A stretch of DNA of 64,000 bases, taken from assembly GCF_947495625.1 (NCBI RefSeq), contig NZ_CANLZW010000011.1, positions 62,001 to 126,000 on the forward strand, written 5' to 3'. The position numbers and the translations under genes are program-made. A model generated the notes under the pieces. It was not told the DNA's origin and did not search any database. It was given only the letters and a program-made list of their open reading frames with translations. Source of the DNA: an uncultured Cocleimonas sp. (GTDB lineage: Bacteria > Pseudomonadota > Gammaproteobacteria > Thiotrichales > Thiotrichaceae). Positions 44,655-53,010 of this stretch are shown here, in pieces; the first letter of the stretch is position 1; every line of letters begins with the position of its first letter.

Positions 44655-45008
44655 TTGGTGAATAATTTGAAAAAAAATGAAAAGAAGATAGAAAGTGCAA
44701 TTGTGAAAGCATTAAACAGTGTTTGTGAAACGCTAAAGCATGAATCAAAGGGGTTTACTTGGTTAACTCATTTTGTGGATTACGCTAACTTTCCAAAAAG
44801 TCTAAAACTTGTATTTGTATTTGATACAAACCAAAGCTTAGAAGTCGCTAAAAACGAAGCTCTATTTAAAAAAATCTTTGAGCTAACCGAAACTCGTCTT
44901 AGCAGCGAAGGGGTTTATGTTAAGCGTCTCGATAAAGCAGTATTCTTTGACACCGAAGAAAACGGTGCTGACTTTAATGATTCGAGTTGGTGTAGAAAAT
45001 ATTCGTAA
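44655..45008 (+). CDS. Conserved small protein of the type often annotated Fis-family
   Basis: A 117-residue soluble protein. AIVKALNSVCETLKHESKGF then TWLTHFVDYANFPKSLKLVF (residues about 17-55) matches a gammaproteobacterial family labelled Fis-like in databases, though no Fis helix-turn-helix is evident here. LVFVFDTNQSLEVAKNEALF suggests an alpha/beta fold. Function unknown. Starts are TTG 44655 or GTG 44658 with GAGG at 44641. Confidence 0.65.
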   Translation: MVNNLKKNEKKIESAIVKALNSVCETLKHESKGFTWLTHFVDYANFPKSLKLVFVFDTNQSLEVAKNEALFKKIFELTETRLSSEGVYVKRLDKAVFFDTEENGADFNDSSWCRKYS

Positions 45009-45049
45009 ATAGGCTGTAACAGCATTATTTCTCCCTCTAAATGTGTTTT

Positions 45050-45084
45050 AAGGTCACCCCCCCTACTTAGAGGCACTTTTTTTT
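45050..45084 (+). repeat. Dispersed element, copy 12
   Basis: AAGGTCACCCCCCCTACTTA then GAGGCAC and an eight-T tract, with seven Cs. Between convergent genes. Confidence 0.85.
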
Positions 45085-45213
45085 GCTTTGCTTTATAAAG
45101 CTTTGAAGGTGAGTCCCTGTAACAACAGGCTTGATAACAGTAATATTCGAAAGGATGAGGCTTTTATTATTTCAAATAAAAACCTCATAAAAGGTAGTCA
45201 GGGTAATAAAGAA

Positions 45214-48141
45214 TTAATAGTTTGGAACAGTCGTTAACCGTGTAGATATTTTATGCTCAACACCGTTAACATCAGTGATCAAATAATTCGTGACGATTAC
45301 ACTGGTACAAAAATTACTGCTAGGAAATGGCGGCGCTTCGGTGTTGTTATTTCCTGTGAAGCAGTTTGAATTAAGAAAGGCCTCAGAAACCCAATCTTCA
45401 AGCACACCACCAAATAAGTTGGCGTTTGTTAGGGTCAAAGGCAAGATGGATTGGTAATTTGAACTACAAGATGCTATTTGTTGACCGTTATCATAATACG
45501 TTTCACTAATAGCACCGGTTGAAAAATCAGAAGCACTTAATGAAAAAGGCTTAGTCGTTTCGCCTTCACATAGTACGCTAAAACCAACATCTCTTTGAAT
45601 ATCAACCGCTTTTATTGATGAGACACCTTCAATCAATGATAAATCCTGATCGATAGATCCGCTAAAACCACTTTCTTCTGTAACTGTAAGGGAGGAAACA
45701 TTAGGAATACCTGCGAGGTTAGGAAGGATAGAAATTTCTGAATTGGTTAATGGTGTGATGGGTTGTAAATTTTCACCTGTTGGTCCTGGATTTGGGTTAT
45801 TAGTGCCTGATACCAGCTCTAGGCTTATATCGATAGCAGTATCAGTTTTTTCAACGTTAACAGCTTTGGTGAGATCGTTATAACCATCGGCTTTAGCAAT
45901 GATTGTATATTTACCTGGGGCTAAATATAATCGTGCATTTCCGTTAGCATCTGTAGAGCCAAAAGCGATAGGAAATGAGCCATCTTCAGCTTTTATATCA
46001 AGAGAAATGTTAGGAATTTCCGCTTGTGAGTCCTTATCTGTCGTAACAGCCATAATATTAGGAATAATAAATGCGTAGCTGTAATCGCTTTCTACCGACA
46101 CTTTACTTGCCTGATGTGTGAAGAGAATTTTTTCTCCTTCGACTTTGTAATAGGTCTTGCCTGTAGGAAAGTTTTGAAAAACCAATGGACTATAATCTGC
46201 AATGTTTCCACTTAAATACTCGTCATAATCAACAGATGTAGCATTTGGTTTAACGCTTACCGCATAGTTATATGAATCGGTTTTCAATTTACCATTGGCA
46301 GATGACAATGAAATTTCTATTATCGGCTTGAAAGGTTCAGGAAATCTATGCGTAACTTTTACTTCTCTACCCTGTTCGATCTCCTTTGCCATGGATAGCG
46401 CATTGGCAGCATTGACTATAGGAATTGGGTAAGTAAGTGATGACGTATCCTCATTAAAAGGACTCACATATCTTTCACTAGCGGAAGAAGTCGCACTATT
46501 AATTAATATTGATTTTACATTAGCAGCAGTCAGTTTCTGATCAACAGCTAAAATGAGTGATGCAACACCTGTAACTAATGGAGCAGAGGCTGATGTACCT
46601 GAAAATGCTCTACTCGTATTACCTCCATACTCATCACTCGTATAATATTCGTCAGTATCCTGAAATGATTCAATAATATTTCTGTCATTTTTAGTGCTTT
46701 TATAAGCCGTGGGTGCGGCAATATCAATACTCTCACCGTAGTTAGAATAGTATGGCAGTCTATTATCGTTAACATGTGCAGCGACAAAAAGTACGTTGTC
46801 TTTTTTTGCTAATTCAACATCGCCATCCTTTTCATGATAATGCAAAGCAGGATTCCCATGCAGACCATCTACACCAAAAACCCCCTTACTATTACCTGCA
46901 CCGTTGCCTATTCCATTACCTGCAGAAAAAACGAATAGCTTGTCTGAAAATTCTGTAGCTAATTTTCTGAAATCACTCGTTTGAGCTAAAGATATCCTAT
47001 TCATTTCTTCAACACTATCTGCATCGCTGGGATCAAAACGTGTTGGAATACCCCTTGGCAACAGAGACAATGATACGTTTGATAGCAAAATATCATCTCG
47101 TGATATCAATTGACTTAAATCGAAATATCCCCCTTTTCCTGCTATCAATTGGTTGGTCCAGTTAATTCCCGATATTCCTTTATTGTTATTGCTTATTGCG
47201 CCGATTGCTCCTGCGACACCTGTTCCATGAGATATCTCAACGGAATCAGATGTTGCTTTAGTCGCTTCTTTAAATCGACCTCTTAAATCTTCATGCTGCG
47301 TATGAAAACTTGCAGAACCATCCACAATCCCGATATAGAAATCACTATTGCCTGTGGATATATCCCAGGCATTTTCCATACCCATATGTTCTAAATGCCA
47401 ATTATCCCCAGCATCATCAAAAGCACTGCCATCATTAGGAGTCTTTTCTGCTAGGCGACTAAAATCCTTACCTTCAAATACTCTAGAGTCAACACTACCG
47501 ATTCCTGCGATTGCTTTTATGGTATTTATATCAGTCTGAGACTGCACAAGGGTTTCATCAAATTCAACCAGTAAACCGCGTACTTCATCAAAATCGATAA
47601 TATTGAAACCTTGATAATTACTAACGATTGCTTTGATAGCTGATTCGCTTAGTGTCTCGGAATAAACCCACGCTTGATTTAATACTATCCCAATTTGCTT
47701 TGATAACTCCTGAGTAGCGTCATAGCCTTCTAATTTTGAATTATCAAAAGGGAAGTATTTTTCTATTGAAAATTGGGTTTCTAGTGTTTCCCCAGTTGCA
47801 GATGTAGCACTTAATTTATAGGTACCAGAGACTGCAGGCGTCAATAACACAGACTTGCCATCAATAGATGCGTTCAACTTTAGATCAGATGCAGCAGGTT
47901 CGATCATAACCCGCCAGGAATAATCTGTTATCACTGTATCAGTATTATCCTCAATACTGATCTTAAGCTCTTCGTTTAGAGAGGGAGAAGCGCTATATAC
48001 GATAGTAGTTTTGGCGAGGCTTTCAATCGCAGGAGAATTGGTAGTCGGTTCAGACGTAGAATTTGAACTTGAACCGCCACCTCCACAGCCCGTTAATCCA
48101 TACAGCAAACTCGATACAACTATAAATACACGCAACTTCAT
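45214..48141 (-). CDS. S8 subtilisin-like serine protease lipoprotein
   Basis: About 975 residues from ATG 48141, which has GGAG upstream; an in-frame TTG at 48165 is less likely. A lipobox LTGCGGGGSSS marks a lipoprotein. The catalytic triad is Asp in YIGIVDGSASFH (about 274), His in SHGTGVAGAIGA (about 305) and Ser in FSGTSASAPLVTG (about 517), with the oxyanion Asn in VFSAGNGIGNG. An N-terminal region of about 240 residues may be a pro-domain. Downstream are beta-sandwich repeats, including a carboxypeptidase-regulatory-like segment (NARLYLAPGKYTIIAKADGY). It probably acts at the cell surface on proteins. Confidence 0.88.
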   Translation of the reverse strand: MKLRVFIVVSSLLYGLTGCGGGGSSSNSTSEPTTNSPAIESLAKTTIVYSASPSLNEELKISIEDNTDTVITDYSWRVMIEPAASDLKLNASIDGKSVLLTPAVSGTYKLSATSATGETLETQFSIEKYFPFDNSKLEGYDATQELSKQIGIVLNQAWVYSETLSESAIKAIVSNYQGFNIIDFDEVRGLLVEFDETLVQSQTDINTIKAIAGIGSVDSRVFEGKDFSRLAEKTPNDGSAFDDAGDNWHLEHMGMENAWDISTGNSDFYIGIVDGSASFHTQHEDLRGRFKEATKATSDSVEISHGTGVAGAIGAISNNNKGISGINWTNQLIAGKGGYFDLSQLISRDDILLSNVSLSLLPRGIPTRFDPSDADSVEEMNRISLAQTSDFRKLATEFSDKLFVFSAGNGIGNGAGNSKGVFGVDGLHGNPALHYHEKDGDVELAKKDNVLFVAAHVNDNRLPYYSNYGESIDIAAPTAYKSTKNDRNIIESFQDTDEYYTSDEYGGNTSRAFSGTSASAPLVTGVASLILAVDQKLTAANVKSILINSATSSASERYVSPFNEDTSSLTYPIPIVNAANALSMAKEIEQGREVKVTHRFPEPFKPIIEISLSSANGKLKTDSYNYAVSVKPNATSVDYDEYLSGNIADYSPLVFQNFPTGKTYYKVEGEKILFTHQASKVSVESDYSYAFIIPNIMAVTTDKDSQAEIPNISLDIKAEDGSFPIAFGSTDANGNARLYLAPGKYTIIAKADGYNDLTKAVNVEKTDTAIDISLELVSGTNNPNPGPTGENLQPITPLTNSEISILPNLAGIPNVSSLTVTEESGFSGSIDQDLSLIEGVSSIKAVDIQRDVGFSVLCEGETTKPFSLSASDFSTGAISETYYDNGQQIASCSSNYQSILPLTLTNANLFGGVLEDWVSEAFLNSNCFTGNNNTEAPPFPSSNFCTSVIVTNYLITDVNGVEHKISTRLTTVPNY

Positions 48142-48289
48142 GGTGATTCTCCAAAGGTGTAGCACCTTGTTATTTTTCGAAAGTGCTTACGAACTTACTA
48201 GAATTCTAAGATAGATATGTAAAATAATGGTTAATAGGCTGTAAAACGAATGTAAAAGTATCGTTTCTACCTGTTTTATAATATGTTTT

Positions 48290-48323
48290 AAAGTCCCCCC
48301 CCCTACTTATAAGGCTTTTTTAC
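48290..48323 (+). repeat. Dispersed element, copy 13
   Basis: AAAGT followed by nine Cs, TACTTATAAGGC and a six-T tract. The usual A before the C-run has become C. It lies between divergent genes. Confidence 0.8.
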
Positions 48324-48394
48324 CATCTGCTTATTCACTCATCTAGTTTATTTACTATTTTAAATTTCGTCCTGAATGATGATTAAATGTGAAG

Positions 48395-48425
48395 AATGAA
48401 TCCGATTGACCATCAACTTGCGTAA
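48395..48425 (+). promoter_or_regulatory. Candidate ECF promoter upstream of the sigma gene
   Basis: AATGAATCCG (48395-48404), 12 bases, then CTTGCGTAA (48417-48425). The same two blocks with the same 12-base spacing occur at 49941-49971 upstream of the DUF4331 gene. TGAATCC and CGTAA would be the -35 and -10 elements. Confidence 0.65.
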
Positions 48426-48464
48426 TGTGAAATATATGTTAACTCTTTAATAAAAGGCATTATT

Positions 48465-49178
48465 TTGAATAACGCAATTATGACAAATTCAATCTCTTCA
48501 CTAGCTAAAAAAGATAGTGGACGAACCATAATGTCTCCTATACTGTATCTTGATGAAGACTTATATGATTCTCAGGAGATTTTAATGGGGCAAGAACAAG
48601 ACCCCTTATCAGCATTACTCGCGCGTATTGAAAAACGTGACGAGGCAGCGATGGGAGAACTATACGATTCTACGGTGAAGCGTGTTTATGGGTTGGCGAT
48701 GAAAATCGTGATTAAACCTGAGCTTGCAGAAGAAGTTGTGGGTGATGTGTTTATGCAAGTCTGGAATAAAACCAAGACTTTTGATGAAAACAAGTCAACT
48801 CCAATATCGTGGATATTGATGATGTGTCGAAGCCGCGCTTTAGACAAATTGCGTCGTGAGCGACCTCAACTGAATAACAATACTTTTGAGTTAGATCAGA
48901 ATATGACTCAAGACCCAGATACGGTGACACCTTATACAGAATTACAAGGTATCGATGTATCCAGCCGTATTCATGAAGCTTTGCAGTTATTAAATGAAAA
49001 GCAGCGTCTGGTGATTACTCTGGCCTTTTATGAAGACATGACTCAAACAGAAATAAGCGAACATACTGGCGAACCGATTGGAACCGTTAAATCGAATATT
49101 CGCCGAGCCCAGCTGATTTTAAGAGAAACCTTATCCCGCGATGATTTTGCAAATGGAGGGATTTATGGCAAAGCATGA
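48465..49178 (+). CDS. ECF-type RNA polymerase sigma factor
   Basis: A 237-residue sigma factor. Region 2 reads LYDSTVKRVYGLAMKIVIKP then EEVVGDVFMQVWNK and ISWILMMCRSRALDKLR. Region 4 has LNEKQRLVITLAFYEDMTQT then EISEHTGEPIGTVKSNIRRA. A 45-residue N-terminal extension precedes region 2. The TTG at 48465 has AAAAGG seven bases upstream; ATG 48480 is an alternative. It overlaps the next gene, a cupin anti-sigma candidate, by 14 bases. It probably drives its own operon and the DUF4331 gene through the shared motif. Confidence 0.92.
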   Translation: MNNAIMTNSISSLAKKDSGRTIMSPILYLDEDLYDSQEILMGQEQDPLSALLARIEKRDEAAMGELYDSTVKRVYGLAMKIVIKPELAEEVVGDVFMQVWNKTKTFDENKSTPISWILMMCRSRALDKLRRERPQLNNNTFELDQNMTQDPDTVTPYTELQGIDVSSRIHEALQLLNEKQRLVITLAFYEDMTQTEISEHTGEPIGTVKSNIRRAQLILRETLSRDDFANGGIYGKA

Positions 49179-49671
49179 CACTAAAAACAATGTCCTTGAT
49201 GACGACGTTCTAGAAATGTTGGCTGAGGCACATGAACCTGTCGAGATTGATGACAGCGTGGTATTGCGCATGCGTAATAACCTGATGGCAAATATCACTG
49301 GTAATAAATCAGCAACGGCTGAAACAGTTACTGATGAAAAAGCAGACGTTGATTTTGATATAGTCCCTGCTTCTGATGAAGACGGATGGATTGAAGCTTT
49401 CCCTGGTGGCAGTTTTAAAGTGCTTCACGGAGATTTGAGTAAGCCTTCATCACTATTGTCTTACCTTATCAAATTAGAGCCTGGCTTTAATATGGACGGT
49501 CACGGCCACCCGTTTGATGAAGAAACATTGATGCTTGAAGGTGATTTAACCTTGGGAGACATTCATCTAAAAGCGGGTGATTTTCACTTTGCTGCAGCGG
49601 GTGTAACGCACGGTAAAGTCAGCACAAAAAATGGCTGCATGGCATTTATGCGGGGCGCATTACCCATCTAA
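49165..49671 (+). CDS. ChrR-like cupin, candidate anti-sigma factor
   Basis: About 168 residues from ATG 49165, with GGAGGG upstream. The C-terminal cupin has metal-type residues in MDGHGHPFDEETLMLEGDL and FAAAGVTHG (two His, Glu, His). The N-terminal 70 residues are acidic and helical but contain no H-x3-C-x2-C zinc motif, unlike the ChrR anti-sigma domain. Overlap with the sigma gene suggests it senses a redox or small-molecule signal and controls sigma activity by a variant mechanism. Confidence 0.8.
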   Translation: MAKHDTKNNVLDDDVLEMLAEAHEPVEIDDSVVLRMRNNLMANITGNKSATAETVTDEKADVDFDIVPASDEDGWIEAFPGGSFKVLHGDLSKPSSLLSYLIKLEPGFNMDGHGHPFDEETLMLEGDLTLGDIHLKAGDFHFAAAGVTHGKVSTKNGCMAFMRGALPI

Positions 49672-49713
49672 ATCATTCAATGTAATTCTATATTTACATA
49701 TTTGTACGTACTA

Positions 49714-49750
49714 AAAAGCCACAGTTTCTTTTTTAATGACTGTGGCTTTT
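49714..49750 (+). terminator. Intrinsic terminator after the cupin gene
   Basis: Perfect 12-bp stem AAAAGCCACAGT (49714-49725) with 49739-49750, loop 13 bases, ending in TTTT. Confidence 0.88.
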
Positions 49751-49940
49751 GTATTTCTGGCTGATCTTATTTTTCTCTAGCGATAATCTATTTCTAATCA
49801 AGCTCTCATCAATTTCTAACCAAACTCTTATCTATTCACTTTTCATTACTGCTGACTTGTTGCAAAAACAAACTGCCAATACTTTTCTAGATTCACAAAA
49901 CTGCCTCCTATCAAGACGTTTCTAATTCTTTATAAAAATA

Positions 49941-49971
49941 AATGAATCCGTTTTTTCTTTTGCTTGCGTAA
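49941..49971 (+). promoter_or_regulatory. Candidate ECF promoter upstream of the DUF4331 gene
   Basis: AATGAATCCG (49941-49950), 12 bases, then CTTGCGTAA (49963-49971). Both blocks and the spacing are identical to the motif in front of the sigma gene. It lies about 90 bases before the start codon. Confidence 0.65.
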
Positions 49972-50062
49972 GCCTCATTAACAAACGAACAAAGATCACA
50001 ATAGAAGTTTGTTTAGCTGGTTAAAGAAGCATTCATTCATTTAGTAACACAAGGAGAACAAC

Positions 50063-51559
50063 ATGAAATCATTACCCATTTCTACTAAAAAGACGCTACT
50101 AGCAGCATTTGTAGCTGCCACCTGCACTGCCACTGTAACTACTGCATCAGCATCTAGTCACCGTGAAGCGCCATTCATTACCGCTAACCCAAAAGTCGAC
50201 GCGACTGATTTCTATATGTTCAGAAGTTACGAATCTGGCAGAGAGGGCTACGTCACATTGGTTGCAAACTACAATCCATTACAAGACCCATACGGCGGAC
50301 CTAACTATTTTAGTTTATCACCAGAAGCGCTTTATGAAATTCATGTTGATAACAACGGCGATGCAGTTGAAGACATTACTTTCCAGTTTAACTTCAACAA
50401 TATGCTGGGCAATGAAGGCAATGGAATTACGCTACCCATTAACGGCAAAGATATTGCAGTTCCATTAAAGAATGTCGGCGCAGTCACTTCTGCTGATAGT
50501 AGTGCGCTGAATTTTAAAGAAACCTACAATATCACAATGGTAAAAGGCGATCGCCGAACTGGAACAAAATCAGCGGTGATAGCGGCAAGTTCAGGTGACG
50601 ATACCTTCACTAAACCTTTTGATAACGTAGGTGAAAAAACGTTTGGAGTTGAGTCTTACGACACTTACGCAAAAACATTTATCCATGACATCACGCTATC
50701 AGCCTGTCCAACTGGCTCACAAGATGGACGTGTGTTCGTTGGTCAACGCAAAGACTCTTTCGCCGTTAACCTCGGTGAAATTTTTGACCTGGTAAACACC
50801 GATCCCTTAGGTGCAACTGATGGAGAATCGGATGATCTTGCTGATAAAAACGTTACAACATTAGCGCTTGAAATGCCTATCGCTTGTTTAACCGGCGGCA
50901 ATGAGAATGGAATTATTGGTTCATGGACTACAGCAAGTTTGCCGCAAGTACGCGTCCTTGATCCAACACCCACATTCAATCAACCAGCAGTCAATGGCGG
51001 AGCCTGGACACAAGTTTCAAGATTAAGTATGCCATTAGTTAATGAAGTGGTCATTGGTCTACCTGACAAGAATCGATTTAACTCAAGCGAACCAAAAGAT
51101 GATGGTCAGTTTGCCGACTATGTAACGAACCTTGCCTTACCCGCATTGCTTGAAGCATTGTTTGGTGTACCAGCACCTACCGTTGAAAATCGCCCTGACT
51201 TAGTGGCTACTTTCTTAACCGGTTTTACTGGAGTAAATGCGAATGGTTCGCTGGCTGAAATGCAACGCTTGAACACAAATATCGCACCAACGGCTAAAGC
51301 CGATCAAAGTAACTTTGGTGTGGTTGCCGGTGACAATGCAGGCTTCCCAAATGGTCGTCGCCCCGGTGATGACACCGTCGATGCCGCATTACGCGTATCA
51401 ATGGGCTTACTTTGTCACTTACCTCTAGGTTTGTGTGATCCGGCGGATGCTCCAGCAGGTGAAGCACCTATTACAGACGGCGTCGCACAAAATGCAACTC
51501 AGTTTGACGCAGTATTCCCATATCTAACTACACCAATTCCTGGTTCAACTAACCAATAA
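50063..51559 (+). CDS. DUF4331 exported protein
   Basis: A 498-residue secreted protein. The signal peptide ends at about residue 30 (TATVTTASA-SSHREAP). SSHREAPFITANPKVDATDFY is the DUF4331 hallmark, with an HxE pattern. The rest is beta-rich, with NxD/GDD loops (RRPGDDTVDAALRVSMGLLC) and several Cys that could form periplasmic disulfides. The family is often associated with ECF sigma factors and redox stress, and its function is unknown. The ECF-type promoter motif upstream links it to the sigma pair. Confidence 0.85.
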   Translation: MKSLPISTKKTLLAAFVAATCTATVTTASASSHREAPFITANPKVDATDFYMFRSYESGREGYVTLVANYNPLQDPYGGPNYFSLSPEALYEIHVDNNGDAVEDITFQFNFNNMLGNEGNGITLPINGKDIAVPLKNVGAVTSADSSALNFKETYNITMVKGDRRTGTKSAVIAASSGDDTFTKPFDNVGEKTFGVESYDTYAKTFIHDITLSACPTGSQDGRVFVGQRKDSFAVNLGEIFDLVNTDPLGATDGESDDLADKNVTTLALEMPIACLTGGNENGIIGSWTTASLPQVRVLDPTPTFNQPAVNGGAWTQVSRLSMPLVNEVVIGLPDKNRFNSSEPKDDGQFADYVTNLALPALLEALFGVPAPTVENRPDLVATFLTGFTGVNANGSLAEMQRLNTNIAPTAKADQSNFGVVAGDNAGFPNGRRPGDDTVDAALRVSMGLLCHLPLGLCDPADAPAGEAPITDGVAQNATQFDAVFPYLTTPIPGSTNQ

Positions 51560-51579
51560 TCTAACCATAGGAGTCAAAA

Positions 51580-51840
51580 ATGAAAATCAAATTAATCACG
51601 ATTGGCATCGTTTCTCTGTTAGGTTTGAACGCTTGTAATCACGGTAGTTCTAGTAGCAACGATAACCCAGCGCAAACCAACGTTGAATCTTTTACAGATC
51701 AAAACTCGAACAGTCAGTCATTAGTTATAGCTGATGGTGGCCTGCTTAAAAGTGACCTCAATGCATTATTTGGAAATGCAGATGATGAACCAAAAGCAGT
51801 TGAAGATGGCGATTCTGTACAAGATGTAATAGATCGTTAA
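51580..51840 (+). CDS. Small lipoprotein after the DUF4331 gene
   Basis: An 86-residue protein with a lipobox SLLGLNACNHGSSS, Cys at about residue 19. The remainder is acidic and Ser/Asn-rich (residues 20-86), with no recognised domain. AGGAG lies upstream and it is only 20 bases after the DUF4331 stop, so it is probably cotranscribed and may be its membrane-bound partner. Confidence 0.7.
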   Translation: MKIKLITIGIVSLLGLNACNHGSSSSNDNPAQTNVESFTDQNSNSQSLVIADGGLLKSDLNALFGNADDEPKAVEDGDSVQDVIDR

Positions 51841-51867
51841 TAATATTTTAATTTAAAAGAAAACAGT

Positions 51868-51900
51868 AACGCGAGGCCTTATGGGTTTCGCGTTTCTCAT
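51868..51900 (+). terminator. Weak terminator after the lipoprotein gene
   Basis: AACGCGA (51868-51874) pairs with TCGCGTT (51888-51894), 13-base loop, then TCTCATT. The stem is short. Confidence 0.45.
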
Positions 51901-52022
51901 TATCATTTAAGACTCTTCATATCAGGCTTAGGCTCACAAAGGACTACATTTAGTTCAGAATACAGAACATAAAATATAGAATGGTTAGTGCTGGCAACAT
52001 CAAAACAGAACCCGATGATGTT

Positions 52023-52058
52023 GTGATGTAGTGATGTAGTGATGTAGTGATGTAGTGA
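52023..52058. repeat. 8-base tandem repeat GTGATGTA
   Basis: Four perfect GTGATGTA units (52023-52054) plus a partial GTGA. Non-coding. Confidence 0.9.
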
Positions 52059-52108
52059 CACAATTACAAAAGTACTTAAATTGATCGAATATTTATTTTT
52101 GATTGTAT

Positions 52109-52140
52109 AAAGATCACCCCCCTACTTTGGAGCACTTTAT
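52109..52140 (+). repeat. Dispersed element, copy 14
   Basis: AAAGATCACCCCCCTACTTT then GGAGCACTTTATAA. The T-tract is shortened. Between convergent genes. Confidence 0.8.
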
Positions 52141-52171
52141 AAAAAATAAGCATACTACCTGAAGTTACTTA

Positions 52172-52798
52172 CTAATGTTCAACAGTACTCAACATATACC
52201 TCACCATACTTTCTACAGACTCAGTTGAATGAATGGTATTTCCACCTTTCATTATCATATCTCCATGTCCTGCGATAACATGTTTTACCAACGTTGCCAC
52301 CCCTTGTTTCTTCCTTTCCGCCCATGCAGTTTTATCACCTAGCTGTGGTGTATTGTTCCTTCCCGTATTATGACAACTAAAGCAGTTTTGCGCATAAAGC
52401 TGTAAACCATTTCTGATTTGCATGGAGCGCTTAACTCGCTGCTGCATCTCAGGTGATTTGTTGATATCTTCATCTGATACAGTACTTAACATGTAATCCA
52501 GCATTTTCCCAATTTGAAAACGCGACTCACCAGCGCCCCCACCTTTTGGCAACATAAAACCTTTACCTGCAATAATGCTATCAATTAAAGCTTCTCTGCC
52601 AAGTTTTATTCTTTCTTCCCATTGCGACTTATTGCCAAGTATCGGCGCGCCTTTTTCTCCATTTTCATGACAGCTATAACAGAGTTGCTTGTACATCATT
52701 TTGCCATCATCAAGATGCTTTTGCTTTTCATCTGCGATTACAATAACAGGCAGATATAAAATAAGTGTTAATAAATAGAACAAATGTTTATTATTCAT
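52172..52798 (-). CDS. Dihaem class I cytochrome c (c5-like)
   Basis: A 208-residue periplasmic electron carrier. The signal peptide ends near residue 22. Two CxxCH motifs are present: CYSCH at 40-44 and CFSCH at 139-143. Candidate Met ligands are M82 (FMLPKGGG) and the MIMKGG Met near the C-terminus. The two halves repeat the fold (ENGEKGAPILGNKSQWEERI, and NTGRNNTPQLGDKTAWAERK). It could serve a terminal oxidase or a sulfur-oxidation enzyme; no partner lies adjacent. Confidence 0.88.
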   Translation of the reverse strand: MNNKHLFYLLTLILYLPVIVIADEKQKHLDDGKMMYKQLCYSCHENGEKGAPILGNKSQWEERIKLGREALIDSIIAGKGFMLPKGGGAGESRFQIGKMLDYMLSTVSDEDINKSPEMQQRVKRSMQIRNGLQLYAQNCFSCHNTGRNNTPQLGDKTAWAERKKQGVATLVKHVIAGHGDMIMKGGNTIHSTESVESMVRYMLSTVEH

Positions 52799-53010
52799 TC
52801 GTAGACTCCCTATATTTACGTATAAATACTAAAAAAATATGAATTCCTATTTCTTTAATATACCTGATAAATTCGCTTTTCATCCCTACCTCAAATGATA
52901 CAAACGAAGTTCTTGATGTATGTCATCAAAATTTGCCGTTTAATACTTTTAGTATCAATGTTAAGTTAGATTACTGTAAGTAAATCTCTGATATATCAAA
53001 GGATAATTTA

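Larger units (their letters stand above)
49672..50062. other. 391-base intergenic region before the DUF4331 gene
   Basis: Contains a strong terminator (49714-49750) and the ECF-type promoter motif (49941-49971). No ORF is evident. Confidence 0.6.
51841..52171. other. 331-base intergenic region with tandem repeat
   Basis: Between convergent genes. It holds a weak terminator (51868-51894), an 8-base tandem repeat (52023-52058) and element copy 14. No ORF. Confidence 0.6.

Noticed and set aside
45155-45188. Imperfect hairpin near the end of the S8 protease gene as a terminator
   Set aside because: The stem has a mismatch, is AT-rich, and no T-tract follows on the minus strand.
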